This document shows, piece by piece, positions 26,289 to 34,783 of a DNA stretch of 64,000 bases. The notes below the pieces were generated by a model. It was given only the letters and a program-made list of their open reading frames with translations, did no database searches and was not told where the DNA came from. Source of the stretch: Dethiosulfovibrio russensis (GTDB taxonomy: Bacteria; Synergistota; Synergistia; Synergistales; Dethiosulfovibrionaceae); assembly GCF_021568855.1 (NCBI RefSeq), contig NZ_JAKGUG010000005.1:1-64000 (forward strand), given 5' to 3'. Position 1 is the first letter of the stretch, and each line of letters begins with the position of its first letter. The translations under genes and the position numbers were made by a program.

Positions 26289-28223
26289 TCAGATACCTCC
26301 GTTAGGTAATGTCACCATAAACTCTGTGAATCCTCCCGAAACATAATCTATCGAGAGATCACCGCCCATGGCGTCCACCAGTTTTTTGACGTTGTAGAGT
26401 CCGAACCCGGAGGGACGGCTCTTGGTCTTGGTGGAGAAACCCTTGTCGAACATACGGGACTCTATCTCGTGAGTGAGGGTCCCCCCGTTGTCCTCGACGC
26501 TTATCATAATCTGGTTAGACTCGTCGAATATGGCGAAGTCGATTCTGGGATTCTCTACTCCCGAGGAAAGCACCGCCTCCATGCCGTTCTCCAGCAGGTT
26601 GCCTATTATCACCACCATGGCCTGGTCGCTTATGCCGACACATTCGCCGCAGTAGCTGTCCGGATCTATACGTATCTCTATGCCCAACTCTCGACATCTC
26701 CCTACTTTCCCGATGACTATCCCTCCGACGGCAGGGTTTTTTATATTCTCCGAGATGAAGGACGTGGTGGAGCTTTCCGGGTTCGCCTCGGACGTTATGA
26801 ACTCGATGGCCTTTTCATGCCTTCCCATCTGGATCAGTCCCGCTATGGCCTGCAGCTTGTTCTGAAATTCGTGGTTCTGCACCCTCAGGGACTCCACGTA
26901 CATCCTGACGCCGGTTATCTCCTCCGCCAAGGCGTGCATCTCCGTCATATCCCTGAAAGTGGCTATAGCTCCGTATACCACGCCTCTGTAGACCACGGGA
27001 GCCTTGTTGCCTATCACTAAAGTTCCCCTAAGGTTCTGCTCTAAATCGAAAACTGGCTCCCCGGTGTCCAATACCTTGACCAGATCGACATCGGGGACAG
27101 CCTCTTCTGCCGGTTTTCCCACCACATCCAGGCCGACGGCCAACAGTTCCTGAGCGACCTTGTTGATCATGGACACCCTGCCGTCTTTGTCCACAGCTAC
27201 TATCCCGTCTCTTATAAAGTCCAGGATCTTCTCCCTCTCGCCGGAAATCCGAACGACCTCTCGCTTGAGCATGACGTTCCAACCGACTATCGTGGCCAGT
27301 ATAGCCAGAAAGAGGCCGCCTATCTTCATCAGAGTGTCCCTATCGACGATAGGTCCGTCGTAACCTCCGAACCATTTGCCCACGAGCCTTCGATAGGATC
27401 CGTTTTGTCTGAGGGTCTCGAAGGCCTTGCCCAGCCTTATGGCGAGTTCCGAGTCACCTCTGGTCACGACCATGCCCTTCTCCAATGTGAACACCGGAGG
27501 GGATATATACTCCAGATTACGGACCCCCATCTCCTTCCAAAGATAAAGTCCCTGATAGGTTCCCACCAGAGCTCCGGGATAAAGACCGGACGAAACCATT
27601 CTAACAGCCTCGTCCAGGGTCTTTACCGACACTATCCTAGAAGTGAGCCCACCGGAGGTCAGAAACGCCAGTCCGGCACCGTCCTTCTCGACAACCAAAG
27701 GCTTTTCCCTGAGATCTCTTATGGATTCCACCCCTCCCTCTTTCCGGACGAGGCAAGAGTAGGGTTCTTCCGCTATGGGGAAGGAGAAACATATATCCCA
27801 AGCATCCTTGCCCGAGATACCCTGTATCGGCAATTTCAAGGGATTGGTCCCACCTAGTTCCGATGGATCAACGTTGTATACCTGCATATAGGAAAAGGGC
27901 TCCACGTCCCTGGGGACAGGATGAGGTGTTCCCAACACGACGTCTATACGGCTTCTGTACATCGATTGGCGAAGTCCCTCCCAGCTCCCGATCCTAAGGC
28001 TGATCCTCATGTTCTCCACTGAGGCGATCTCCTTCATGAGGTCGACGAAGAATCCGGAAGGCAGATCACCCTCCTCCACCAAAAAGGGCGGATCGGCGGG
28101 AAGGCAGAGGACGTGTACGGTCCTTCCGACCCCTTCTATCAAAATCGGCTCCTCGAATGAAAAAACCGCGGAAGTCCAGGACAGCCAGAGAATCGATGCC
28201 AAAATCGGCAAGAGCCTCGTCAT
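26289..28223 (-). CDS. CitA/DcuS-type sensor kinase with periplasmic binding-protein sensor domain
   Basis: A 644-residue sensor kinase. It has a signal segment (residues 1-22), then a periplasmic region (about 30-290) reading as a family 3 solute-binding domain (SGFFVDLMKEIASVENMRIS; YRRLVGKWFGGYDG), and a membrane helix (about 300-320). A PAS domain (about 325-430) precedes the H-box QNHEFQNKLQAIAGLIQ with His451. The ATPase domain has NLLENGMEAV, SVEDNGGTL and SGFGLYNVKKLV. CitA and DcuS normally have a PAS-like periplasmic sensor, so the domain replacement is unusual. The ATG overlaps the upstream dipeptidase stop (TGATG). Amino acids or small peptides are the probable ligands. Confidence 0.9.
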   Translation of the reverse strand: MTRLLPILASILWLSWTSAVFSFEEPILIEGVGRTVHVLCLPADPPFLVEEGDLPSGFFVDLMKEIASVENMRISLRIGSWEGLRQSMYRSRIDVVLGTPHPVPRDVEPFSYMQVYNVDPSELGGTNPLKLPIQGISGKDAWDICFSFPIAEEPYSCLVRKEGGVESIRDLREKPLVVEKDGAGLAFLTSGGLTSRIVSVKTLDEAVRMVSSGLYPGALVGTYQGLYLWKEMGVRNLEYISPPVFTLEKGMVVTRGDSELAIRLGKAFETLRQNGSYRRLVGKWFGGYDGPIVDRDTLMKIGGLFLAILATIVGWNVMLKREVVRISGEREKILDFIRDGIVAVDKDGRVSMINKVAQELLAVGLDVVGKPAEEAVPDVDLVKVLDTGEPVFDLEQNLRGTLVIGNKAPVVYRGVVYGAIATFRDMTEMHALAEEITGVRMYVESLRVQNHEFQNKLQAIAGLIQMGRHEKAIEFITSEANPESSTTSFISENIKNPAVGGIVIGKVGRCRELGIEIRIDPDSYCGECVGISDQAMVVIIGNLLENGMEAVLSSGVENPRIDFAIFDESNQIMISVEDNGGTLTHEIESRMFDKGFSTKTKSRPSGFGLYNVKKLVDAMGGDLSIDYVSGGFTEFMVTLPNGGI

Positions 28224-29818
28224 CACCAGAATTTATTTCCGTTGTACTTGGCTATGAGCTCGCGACACAGCCTCCAGTAACCGTCTCGAACTCCCTCCAT
28301 CCTGTCGACTGTAAGTTCCGTCAAATAAATTGAACACCTTTCCGGCGACCGCTCGTAAAGCTCCACGGCCTCTTTGTCGACGAGGAGAAGAGACCCCATG
28401 AAACTCTTCTCCAAAGGATTTCTGAACAAAACCAGGTCTTTCATCGCCCTCTGATATCTTCTGTTCACAAGATCGCTGGCCAGACTGACACACCACCGAG
28501 CAGAGGCGGGATCGAAGAAATCGGCCTCGAAAGTACGCCAGCTATCGGCGGTATCGGTCACCCCGGCGTATATGGGAACGTAGCAGGAGAAAAGAGGCAA
28601 CCCCATGCCGAACCACATAATTCCCCCGACGGGATCGGGCAACCAGTTTCTGTTCTGAGCGACAAAGCTATAGGAAGTCCTGGCAGCTATAGGCCTGGAA
28701 TAGGGTATATTCAACAAAGACCTAGTAGCCCTGTCCGGCACCGGGGTGGCCAACTCGCTCTTCACGAGCTCCCCGTTTACCCCGGGGACGAGCCAGGCCT
28801 GGTTGTCCTCCATGGAAAAAGGAGTGTCCTGCAACCTGGAACGGAAGATATCGAATACATCCGATACCGAGACCGGGCTCTCAGGCTTAAAGGAAAAAGG
28901 ATACGATCGAAGCTCACCGTATGGATCCCAACGAATCGATGGAGCCAAATCAGAATAGATGCAAAAAAGCCGACTCCTCACCCACATAGAGGACGGGGAC
29001 CACGGCCCGTAACCGGGGGAGTATATCTCCGTCCAGTTGAAGGGGGCGTTCGATGCGGGATCGTACCAGCCGTTGCTCACCGCCGGATCCATGTAGTTTT
29101 CGGAGACCATGAAATGTTCGCCGTCGTCGGGGTCGACCACGCCTATCCTGCTGGCGTTGGCTATGACAGCCACGTGGTCGTCCGGCACTCTCCTGGCCGC
29201 CCAAATGGCTCCTGGACGACCGGAATCGGGGCTCCAGTCGTATCCGACGCTCATTATCTCCAGTATCCATATCTCGTCGGTGTCCGCTATGGCAAGGGAC
29301 TCTCCCTCGTAGGCACAGGACCCCAGGAAACCGTACCTCTCGGCCATCTCGCCTATAAGCCTTATGGCGTCTCGAGCGGTCCTCGTTCTCTGAAGAGCCA
29401 GTATGGACAGCTGTTCCACCGTCATTATGGATTTTGTGTCGGGATAGAAGGCCTTGAGCTCGTCCTTCTGTCCTATGGTGGACTCCGCTATGGCTAGTTG
29501 GTGTTCGTTGTAGCTGGAGTAACCGGTCCTGAAGTATCCGTATGTCTCCTCAACCTCGGGAATCTCGGCTATCTTGACCGGCTTTCTATCGTCCTCCCCT
29601 AAAAGGTTCAGATATATCGGCGTAGATTCACCCGAGCCGTGTTTCTTTCCCGGAACGTATCTGATGTTGGAATCGTACCATCCGTCGGCGGTCTGAGAGG
29701 CTATCACTGAACCGTCCACGGTAGCACCCTTTCCGGCGACCACGACGGTACATCCGAAAGCAGCGTAATTACAGACTAAAGACAGCCAGACCACCATTGC
29801 GATCTTGCAATATCTCAT
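28223..29818 (-). CDS. Secreted C69-family dipeptidase (second copy)
   Basis: A 531-residue C69 protein. A signal peptide is followed by Cys23 (FGCTVVVAGKGATVDGSV), the presumed nucleophile. The 50-odd bases before ATG 29818 contain an in-frame frame to 29878 that I reject because it would precede the signal peptide; GGAGGAGTGACG is a good SD for 29818. It is the first gene of a unit that continues directly into the sensor kinase and response regulator, so a dipeptidase and its own two-component system are transcribed together. Confidence 0.9.
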   Translation of the reverse strand: MRYCKIAMVVWLSLVCNYAAFGCTVVVAGKGATVDGSVIASQTADGWYDSNIRYVPGKKHGSGESTPIYLNLLGEDDRKPVKIAEIPEVEETYGYFRTGYSSYNEHQLAIAESTIGQKDELKAFYPDTKSIMTVEQLSILALQRTRTARDAIRLIGEMAERYGFLGSCAYEGESLAIADTDEIWILEIMSVGYDWSPDSGRPGAIWAARRVPDDHVAVIANASRIGVVDPDDGEHFMVSENYMDPAVSNGWYDPASNAPFNWTEIYSPGYGPWSPSSMWVRSRLFCIYSDLAPSIRWDPYGELRSYPFSFKPESPVSVSDVFDIFRSRLQDTPFSMEDNQAWLVPGVNGELVKSELATPVPDRATRSLLNIPYSRPIAARTSYSFVAQNRNWLPDPVGGIMWFGMGLPLFSCYVPIYAGVTDTADSWRTFEADFFDPASARWCVSLASDLVNRRYQRAMKDLVLFRNPLEKSFMGSLLLVDKEAVELYERSPERCSIYLTELTVDRMEGVRDGYWRLCRELIAKYNGNKFW

Positions 29819-29877
29819 CGTCACTCCTCCTTTCCCCCTGCATACCCTTATGATACCATCCAGTTTTACAAGGTTCA

Positions 29878-29907
29878 TTGGTCCTCGTTTTGAATATGCG
29901 ATAAAAT
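29878..29907 (+). promoter_or_regulatory. Candidate promoter of the nitronate monooxygenase-like gene
   Basis: TTGGTC (29878-29883) and TAAAAT (29902-29907) are separated by 18 bases, about 55 bases before the ATG. Confidence 0.4.
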
Positions 29908-29962
29908 AGGTCCGTCACGACCTGCCCTTCATGAGGCGGGACATCGAAGGGAGAGAAAGTTT

Positions 29963-31030
29963 ATGGATATGCCTGTTCTAAAGATCGGCGGACACAGCCC
30001 TCGCCATCCTCTGATACAGGGGGGCATGGGGGTGCTCGTGTCCGGCCCGAAACTGGCTGGTGCGGTTGCCCGATCGGGGGCCATCGGTACCATAGCATCG
30101 GTAGGGCTTGCGGCGGCTCACCCCGACTTCACCGGACGTAACTACTTTGAGATCAACCAAAAAGCCATCAAGGAATACCTGGCGGAAGCAAGGGAGATAG
30201 CCGGCCCCGACGGTATACTCGCGGTAAACTGCATGGTGGCTTTGACTGACTACGAACTTCACGTAAAGGCGGCCTGCGAGGGAGGAGCTCAGATAATAAT
30301 CTCCGGAGCCGGACTCCCTCTGAAGCTACCAGAGTATACCAAAGACTACCCCGATGTAGCACTGGTCCCCATAGTCAGTTCCGCCAAGGCAGCCCAACTG
30401 ATAATGAGAAGGTGGAAGAAAACCTGCGGCAGGATCCCCGACGGATTCGTAGTGGAGACCCCGCTATATGCGGGAGGGCATCTCGGAGCCAGAGACGAGG
30501 CGATGGTAAAAGATCCGTCTTTGTCCCTTGAGGTAGTAGTCCCGGAGCTGGTGTCTTTCCTGGAAAAAGAGGGGCTGGACATACCTGTTATAGCTGCAGG
30601 GGGCATATGGGATAGAGAGGACATCCTAAAGGCGTTCGATCTGGGAGCCAAGGGAGTACAGATGGGAACCAAGTTCGCAGCCACTGAAGAAGGAGATGCC
30701 GATATAAGGTTCAAGCAGGCCTACGTGGACGCAACGGAAGACGACGTGGTGCTGATACACAGCCCGGCAGGACTTCCTGGCAGAGCGCTTAGGTCTCCTA
30801 TGGTGGACCGATATCTGAAGGGCGATGTCGAGAGCAAACCCTGTATGGCCAACTGTCTGACCCACTGTAAATATCGCAAGACAAAGGAGACCTTCTGCAT
30901 AGCCCAAGCCTTGGTCGACGCCTACAGAGGAGACTGGGAGCACGGACTTTTCTTCTGTGGGAGCAACGTCACGAAGGTAAACAGCATTGAGAAGGTCGAG
31001 GACGTGATCCAATCGCTTTTCCCAGAATAG
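29963..31030 (+). CDS. Nitronate monooxygenase/FabK-like flavoprotein with C-terminal Cys cluster
   Basis: A 355-residue FMN-binding TIM-barrel protein. PLIQGGMGVLVSGPKLAGAV near the start and IPVIAAGGIWDREDILKAF, followed by GAKGVQMGTKF, near residues 212-240 are the phosphate-binding parts of the 2-nitropropane dioxygenase/FabK family. The C-terminus has an added cysteine group (KPCMANCLTHCKY, then TFCIA), which could bind a metal or cluster and is not part of the core fold. The true substrate is unknown; family members act as nitronate oxidases or enoyl-ACP reductases. It stands alone between strong signals. Confidence 0.8.
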   Translation: MDMPVLKIGGHSPRHPLIQGGMGVLVSGPKLAGAVARSGAIGTIASVGLAAAHPDFTGRNYFEINQKAIKEYLAEAREIAGPDGILAVNCMVALTDYELHVKAACEGGAQIIISGAGLPLKLPEYTKDYPDVALVPIVSSAKAAQLIMRRWKKTCGRIPDGFVVETPLYAGGHLGARDEAMVKDPSLSLEVVVPELVSFLEKEGLDIPVIAAGGIWDREDILKAFDLGAKGVQMGTKFAATEEGDADIRFKQAYVDATEDDVVLIHSPAGLPGRALRSPMVDRYLKGDVESKPCMANCLTHCKYRKTKETFCIAQALVDAYRGDWEHGLFFCGSNVTKVNSIEKVEDVIQSLFPE

Positions 31031-31046
31031 GCATAGTCAAACCCAG

Positions 31047-31093
31047 AAAAAAGAGGGTTCCGAGATGAAATCGATCTCGGAACCCTCTTTTTT
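31047..31093. terminator. Bidirectional terminator between the flavoprotein gene and ilvB
   Basis: Twenty-base arms (AGAGGGTTCCGAGAT and its complement, flanked by A6 and T6) enclose a seven-base loop. It serves both convergent genes. Confidence 0.9.
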
Positions 31094-31098
31094 CTGGT

Positions 31099-32766
31099 TC
31101 AACCTTCAACCAACATGTCCTCCAGTCCACCTCCGGGAGTCACCATGGGAAAGACCTTGAAGTCGTCGCTGATGGGACATTCTATAAGACTCGGGCCGGG
31201 ATATCCGAAGGCTCTGTCAAGACAGACATCCAGATCCTTCCTTGAGAAAACCCTAAATCCCTGGGCCCCGTAAGCCCTGGCTAGGGCTACGAAGTCACAG
31301 ACCGGCGTCTCCACAGTAGCGCTGTACCTCTCATCCCAGAAAAGCTCCTGCCATTGGCGGACCATTCCCAGGGAACCGTTGTTGAACAGAATTATCTTGA
31401 CCGGTAACTCCATGCGAACGGCGGTCTCCATCTCCTGAGAGTTCATTAAAAAACTCCCATCTCCGGAGAGACAGACCACCGGTCTTCCCGGTTTGGCCAT
31501 GGAGGCCCCTATGGCGGCGGGCAACCCAAATCCCATGGTGCCCTGGCCACCGGAGGACAGGAAGGTCCTCGGCTTCAGGGACTTCCAGAAGAGGGCTCCC
31601 CACATCTGATGCTGTCCGACATCGGTGGTCACTACGTCCTCCGGGGAAAGTCTCTCGCGAACCGTATCCATTATGTCTTCGGGAGAAAGAACTCCGTCCG
31701 GGCTAACTTCCTTCGAGACTAGAGATTCCCATCGAGAGGCCCATTCCTCAAAAGAATGTTCGGGAGGCTGATCGTTTAATATCTCTAGCCCTCTCTTGAG
31801 ATCGGACAGAACGGCCAGATCGACCGGGACGTTCTTCCCTATCTCCGCTCTGTCCAGATCCACATGGACTACAGAGGCATCCTTTGCGAAACTGGATACC
31901 CTTGCGGTGGTCCTGTCTCCGAGCCGACAGCCCAACACCAGCACCAGATCGGACCGAGACAGGGCCCTGTTGGCCCTTACCGTTCCGTGCATTCCCGCCA
32001 TGCCCAGGGAGAGACGATGATCTTCCGGAAAAGCCCCTTTGCCCATCAGGCTGGTGGCCACAGGGATGGATCGAGAGGAGGCGAAGCGAAATAACTCGTC
32101 GGAGGCTCCGGAGAGGATCGCCCCTCCTCCGGCCAATATGACCGGCCGCTTCGATTCGTCCAACAGACCCATGATAGAAAGGACCACCGAAGCCCCGTCC
32201 TGATCGAAGCTCTCCCCGGGGAAGGTCCTCTCGACTACCTGTTGTTCTCCATCGATAACGACCTGACGTTGAACGTCAACCGGGAGATCGACCAGGACCG
32301 GTCCGGGACGACCGGAGGAGGCGAGTCGAAAAGCGGATCGAACGGTGGAAGCCAATTCCTCCACCCTCTCGACGGAGAAGCTGTGCTTGACCATGGACAG
32401 CGAGGCTCCATAGAGGTCTGCCTCCTGAAAAGCATCGCTACCCTTGAGTTTCCCCGCCACCTGCCCGGTCAACACGACGATGGGAACAGAGTCCGCCTGG
32501 GAATCGGCCAGAGCCGTCAAGGTATTCAAGGCTCCCGGCCCCGAGGTGGCTATACATAGACCGACCTTGCCGGAGGCCCTGGCGTAACCGGCCGCTGCGA
32601 AACAAGCCCCCTGTTCGTGTCGGAACAAGACGTGCTTTATCGACGACCCATAGAGGGAATCGTACAGAGGTATAACTGTTCCCCCGGGAACTCCGAAGGC
32701 CACGTCAATGCCACAGCTCTCGAGGGTCTTTATCAATATATCCGCTCCGGTGAAGGACGACTTCAT
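31099..32766 (-). CDS. ilvB: Acetolactate synthase large subunit
   Basis: The TPP-dependent catalytic subunit (555 residues) that condenses pyruvate to 2-acetolactate, or pyruvate with 2-oxobutyrate, in isoleucine, leucine and valine synthesis. FRHEQGACFAAAGYARASGK holds the catalytic Glu near residue 49. GDGSFLMNSQEMETA followed by NNGSLG (about 440-470) is the TPP/Mg2+ motif. It is the last gene of ilvN-ilvC-ilvB. ATG 32766 follows CAGGAGGGGATCGAGAG. The regulatory subunit is encoded at the head of the operon, an inverted order relative to the common ilvBN pair. Confidence 0.95.
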   Translation of the reverse strand: MKSSFTGADILIKTLESCGIDVAFGVPGGTVIPLYDSLYGSSIKHVLFRHEQGACFAAAGYARASGKVGLCIATSGPGALNTLTALADSQADSVPIVVLTGQVAGKLKGSDAFQEADLYGASLSMVKHSFSVERVEELASTVRSAFRLASSGRPGPVLVDLPVDVQRQVVIDGEQQVVERTFPGESFDQDGASVVLSIMGLLDESKRPVILAGGGAILSGASDELFRFASSRSIPVATSLMGKGAFPEDHRLSLGMAGMHGTVRANRALSRSDLVLVLGCRLGDRTTARVSSFAKDASVVHVDLDRAEIGKNVPVDLAVLSDLKRGLEILNDQPPEHSFEEWASRWESLVSKEVSPDGVLSPEDIMDTVRERLSPEDVVTTDVGQHQMWGALFWKSLKPRTFLSSGGQGTMGFGLPAAIGASMAKPGRPVVCLSGDGSFLMNSQEMETAVRMELPVKIILFNNGSLGMVRQWQELFWDERYSATVETPVCDFVALARAYGAQGFRVFSRKDLDVCLDRAFGYPGPSLIECPISDDFKVFPMVTPGGGLEDMLVEG

Positions 32767-32804
32767 CTCTCGATCCCCTCCTGGGTAAAATACCGTCTCG
32801 GGCC

Positions 32805-33812
32805 CTATCTAGGGGCCTTTTTAGCCTCCAGCCAGGGCATCATATCCCTGAGATCGGCTCCTACCTGCTCCAGCTGCTGCGAGACCTCTCTCCTCCTCCA
32901 GGCCTTCATCCTCGGACGACCGGTCTGATTTTCCAGGATCCAGTCCTTTGCGAAGCTACCGTCCTGGACCTCTCTGAGCAGCTCCTTCATAGCCGTTCTA
33001 GACTCCGATCCGATCACCCTGGGACCGGCCACCATGTCTCCGTACTCGGCGGTGTCGCTTATGGAGTATCTCATCCAGGAAAGACCTCCCTCGTATATGA
33101 GATCGACTATGAGTTTCATCTCGTTAAGACACTCGAAGTAGGCTATTTCCGGCTGATATCCCGCCTCCACCAGGGTCTCGAAACCGGCCTTCATCAGTTC
33201 CGTAACGCCTCCGCAGAGCACCGCCTGCTCCCCAAAGAGGTCCGTCTCCGTCTCCTCCTCGAAGGTGGTCTCGATAACCCCGGCCCTTCCGCAACCTATG
33301 GCGGACGCGTAGGCCAGTCCCAGATCCTTGGCGGATCCCGTGGCATCGTTGTAGACGGCCAGCAATCCCGGAGTTCCCTTCCCCTGGGTATACAGACGCC
33401 TCACTATGTGCCCCGGACTCTTTGGAGCCACCATGAAGACATCCACGTCCTCCGGTGGCTCTATCTGGTGATAGTGAACGGCGAACCCGTGGGCAAATGC
33501 CAAGGCCATGCCGGACTTCAGGTTGGGGGCTATCGATTCTCTATAGACCGATGGCTGGACCGTATCGGGCATCAGTACCATGACGAGATCGGCCTTGGCA
33601 ACCGACTGGGCCACGGAGAGCACCTCGAAACCGTCCTCCCTGGCCACCCCGGCGGAGCGGCTGCCTTCGTGAAGCCCCACGACCACAGAGACCCCGCTGT
33701 CCCTGAGATTCTGGGCATGAGCGTGCCCCTGGCTGCCGTAACCCAACACCGCCACCGTCTTGCCCTCCAGCTTTGCCGATACCGCATCTCCGTCGTAGTA
33801 GACCTTTGCCAT
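32805..33812 (-). CDS. ilvC: Ketol-acid reductoisomerase
   Basis: A 335-residue class I enzyme that isomerises and reduces acetolactate with [24 protein letters not shown] (about residues 20-38) is the nucleotide-binding loop, and the metal-binding acidic residues follow in [15 protein letters not shown] near 190. I chose ATG 33812, with AGGAGTGCTTAAGG upstream; a longer frame to 33869 runs into ilvN. It lies four bases after ilvN. Confidence 0.95.
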   Translation of the reverse strand: MAKVYYDGDAVSAKLEGKTVAVLGYGSQGHAHAQNLRDSGVSVVVGLHEGSRSAGVAREDGFEVLSVAQSVAKADLVMVLMPDTVQPSVYRESIAPNLKSGMALAFAHGFAVHYHQIEPPEDVDVFMVAPKSPGHIVRRLYTQGKGTPGLLAVYNDATGSAKDLGLAYASAIGCGRAGVIETTFEEETETDLFGEQAVLCGGVTELMKAGFETLVEAGYQPEIAYFECLNEMKLIVDLIYEGGLSWMRYSISDTAEYGDMVAGPRVIGSESRTAMKELLREVQDGSFAKDWILENQTGRPRMKAWRRREVSQQLEQVGADLRDMMPWLEAKKAPR

Positions 33813-33816
33813 AACC

Positions 33817-34086
33817 TTAAGCACTCCTTCGCTCTCTCTCGAAATCGGAGGCTCCCTCGAAGAGAACAACCTCCACCGTCTCCATCAACCGCCGAAGCTG
33901 CAGGATCATACGATCGCACCTCTCCTGCCCTTCGGCCACCTCCAGACGACACCAACAAAGCCCGTCGTCTCTGCCTCTCTCGGCGGAGAAGCTGATGAGA
34001 TCGTAGCCTCTTCTCAGCACCATCGAAGCTATCCTCACCATGGTTCCGGGCTCGTCCTGGGCGAGAACCCCTATCCTCCGATACAA
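33817..34086 (-). CDS. ilvN: Acetolactate synthase small (regulatory) subunit, ACT domain only
   Basis: An 89-residue protein equal to a single ACT domain: [26 protein letters not shown] is the characteristic start. Typical IlvH proteins have an additional C-terminal domain; this is the short form seen in IlvN and IlvM, which still binds branched-chain amino acids for feedback control. The start is a TTG preceded by GGAGGG. It is the first structural gene after the attenuator and lies four bases upstream of ilvC. Confidence 0.88.
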   Translation of the reverse strand: MYRRIGVLAQDEPGTMVRIASMVLRRGYDLISFSAERGRDDGLCWCRLEVAEGQERCDRMILQLRRLMETVEVVLFEGASDFERERRSA

Positions 34087-34109
34087 AGCACTCCCTCCTT
34101 TTCGACCAT

Positions 34110-34200
34110 AAAAAAAGGCCGGGATCCTCTACGAGGATCCCGGCCTGGCGTCGCGGTCGGACTATACGCCGACAGTCACTCCAGGAAGGACCCCGCAGCT
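34110..34200 (-). promoter_or_regulatory. ilv operon transcription attenuator (terminator and alternative antiterminator)
   Basis: On the minus strand a terminator with 13-base-pair perfect arms (34117-34129 and 34133-34145) ends in seven T residues (34110-34116). An alternative pairing exists: bases 34181-34193 (GGGTCCTTCCTGG) can pair with the CCAGG at 34144-34148 and the GGATCC just below it, which disrupts the terminator's first arm. This is the standard layout for ribosome-mediated attenuation together with the leader peptide at 34162-34254. Confidence 0.8.
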
Positions 34201-34254
34201 GATAACGACGACTATAATAATGACAAATAGATTAAGGGTTGCCGTTGCTTTCAT
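34162..34254 (-). CDS. ilv leader peptide (30 residues, Val/Ile/Leu-rich)
   Basis: A 30-codon frame beginning ATG 34254 with AAAGGAG seven bases upstream and ending TAG at 34162-34164. It has eight valines, four isoleucines and three leucines, including the run VIIIVVVI at residues 11-18. Scarcity of charged branched-chain tRNAs would stall the ribosome on this run and favour the antiterminator. It lies just upstream of the terminator hairpin and ilvN. This is a regulatory peptide, not a functional product. Confidence 0.82.
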   Translation of the reverse strand: MKATATLNLFVIIIVVVISCGVLPGVTVGV

Positions 34255-34298
34255 AGCGAGCTCCTTTCCCGGTCCAGAACCGGCGGGTATTGGCGGAA

Positions 34299-34327
34299 AT
34301 GATACGAGCGAAAGAGTTTTTTGTCAA
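34299..34327 (-). promoter_or_regulatory. Promoter of the ilv leader and ilvN-C-B operon
   Basis: On the minus strand a perfect TTGACA (34322-34327) and TATCAT (34299-34304) are separated by 17 bases. Transcription would start near 34292, about 38 bases before the leader peptide ATG. Confidence 0.75.
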
Positions 34328-34330
34328 CCC

Positions 34331-34783
34331 CTACTTCTCCGATTCTTCCGAAATCAACTTTTTCAGTTCGTTAAGCTTCAATCCGATCTCCAGATAGCTG
34401 GTCTCCATTTCCTGAAAGGACTTCATATCCTCCAGGTAAGGACCCTTTCGGTACTTCCTGTCCTTTTTGTGTCTCTCCAGCTTCACGCACAGGTCCCTGA
34501 AGGACCCCATCGCTTTCGACATTGCCCTGGAGTAAGCCCTCAAGACCATCAGAAAACGGCCCTCCTCAGACTCTTCCGAAGGAGACAGCCCCTTTATCCC
34601 GACCCGGACCTTCTCCAGTCTGTCGAGAAGAGGAACGACCGCCTCGGAAGCCTCGAGAGGATCCGGTCTGAAAAGTCCGAGGGCTTTCTTGAGAGAGAAC
34701 TTGAAGATCCGATTTTGTATCGAAAGATACTCCCTGAGTACCGAGTTGACCTCCAGAGCGAGATCTGCGACCTCCCCTGTCAT
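34331..34783 (-). CDS. Small helical protein of unknown function, coupled to folD
   Basis: About 150 residues and almost entirely helical: ADLALEVNSVLREYLSIQNR near the start, and a long charged helix in the C-terminal half that may form a coiled coil (SYLEIGLKLNELKKLISEE). There is no signal peptide and no catalytic motif, and I do not recognise the family. The ATG at 34783 overlaps the folD stop codon (TGATG), so translation is coupled. The strong ilv promoter begins just after its stop. Confidence 0.6.
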   Translation of the reverse strand: MTGEVADLALEVNSVLREYLSIQNRIFKFSLKKALGLFRPDPLEASEAVVPLLDRLEKVRVGIKGLSPSEESEEGRFLMVLRAYSRAMSKAMGSFRDLCVKLERHKKDRKYRKGPYLEDMKSFQEMETSYLEIGLKLNELKKLISEESEK

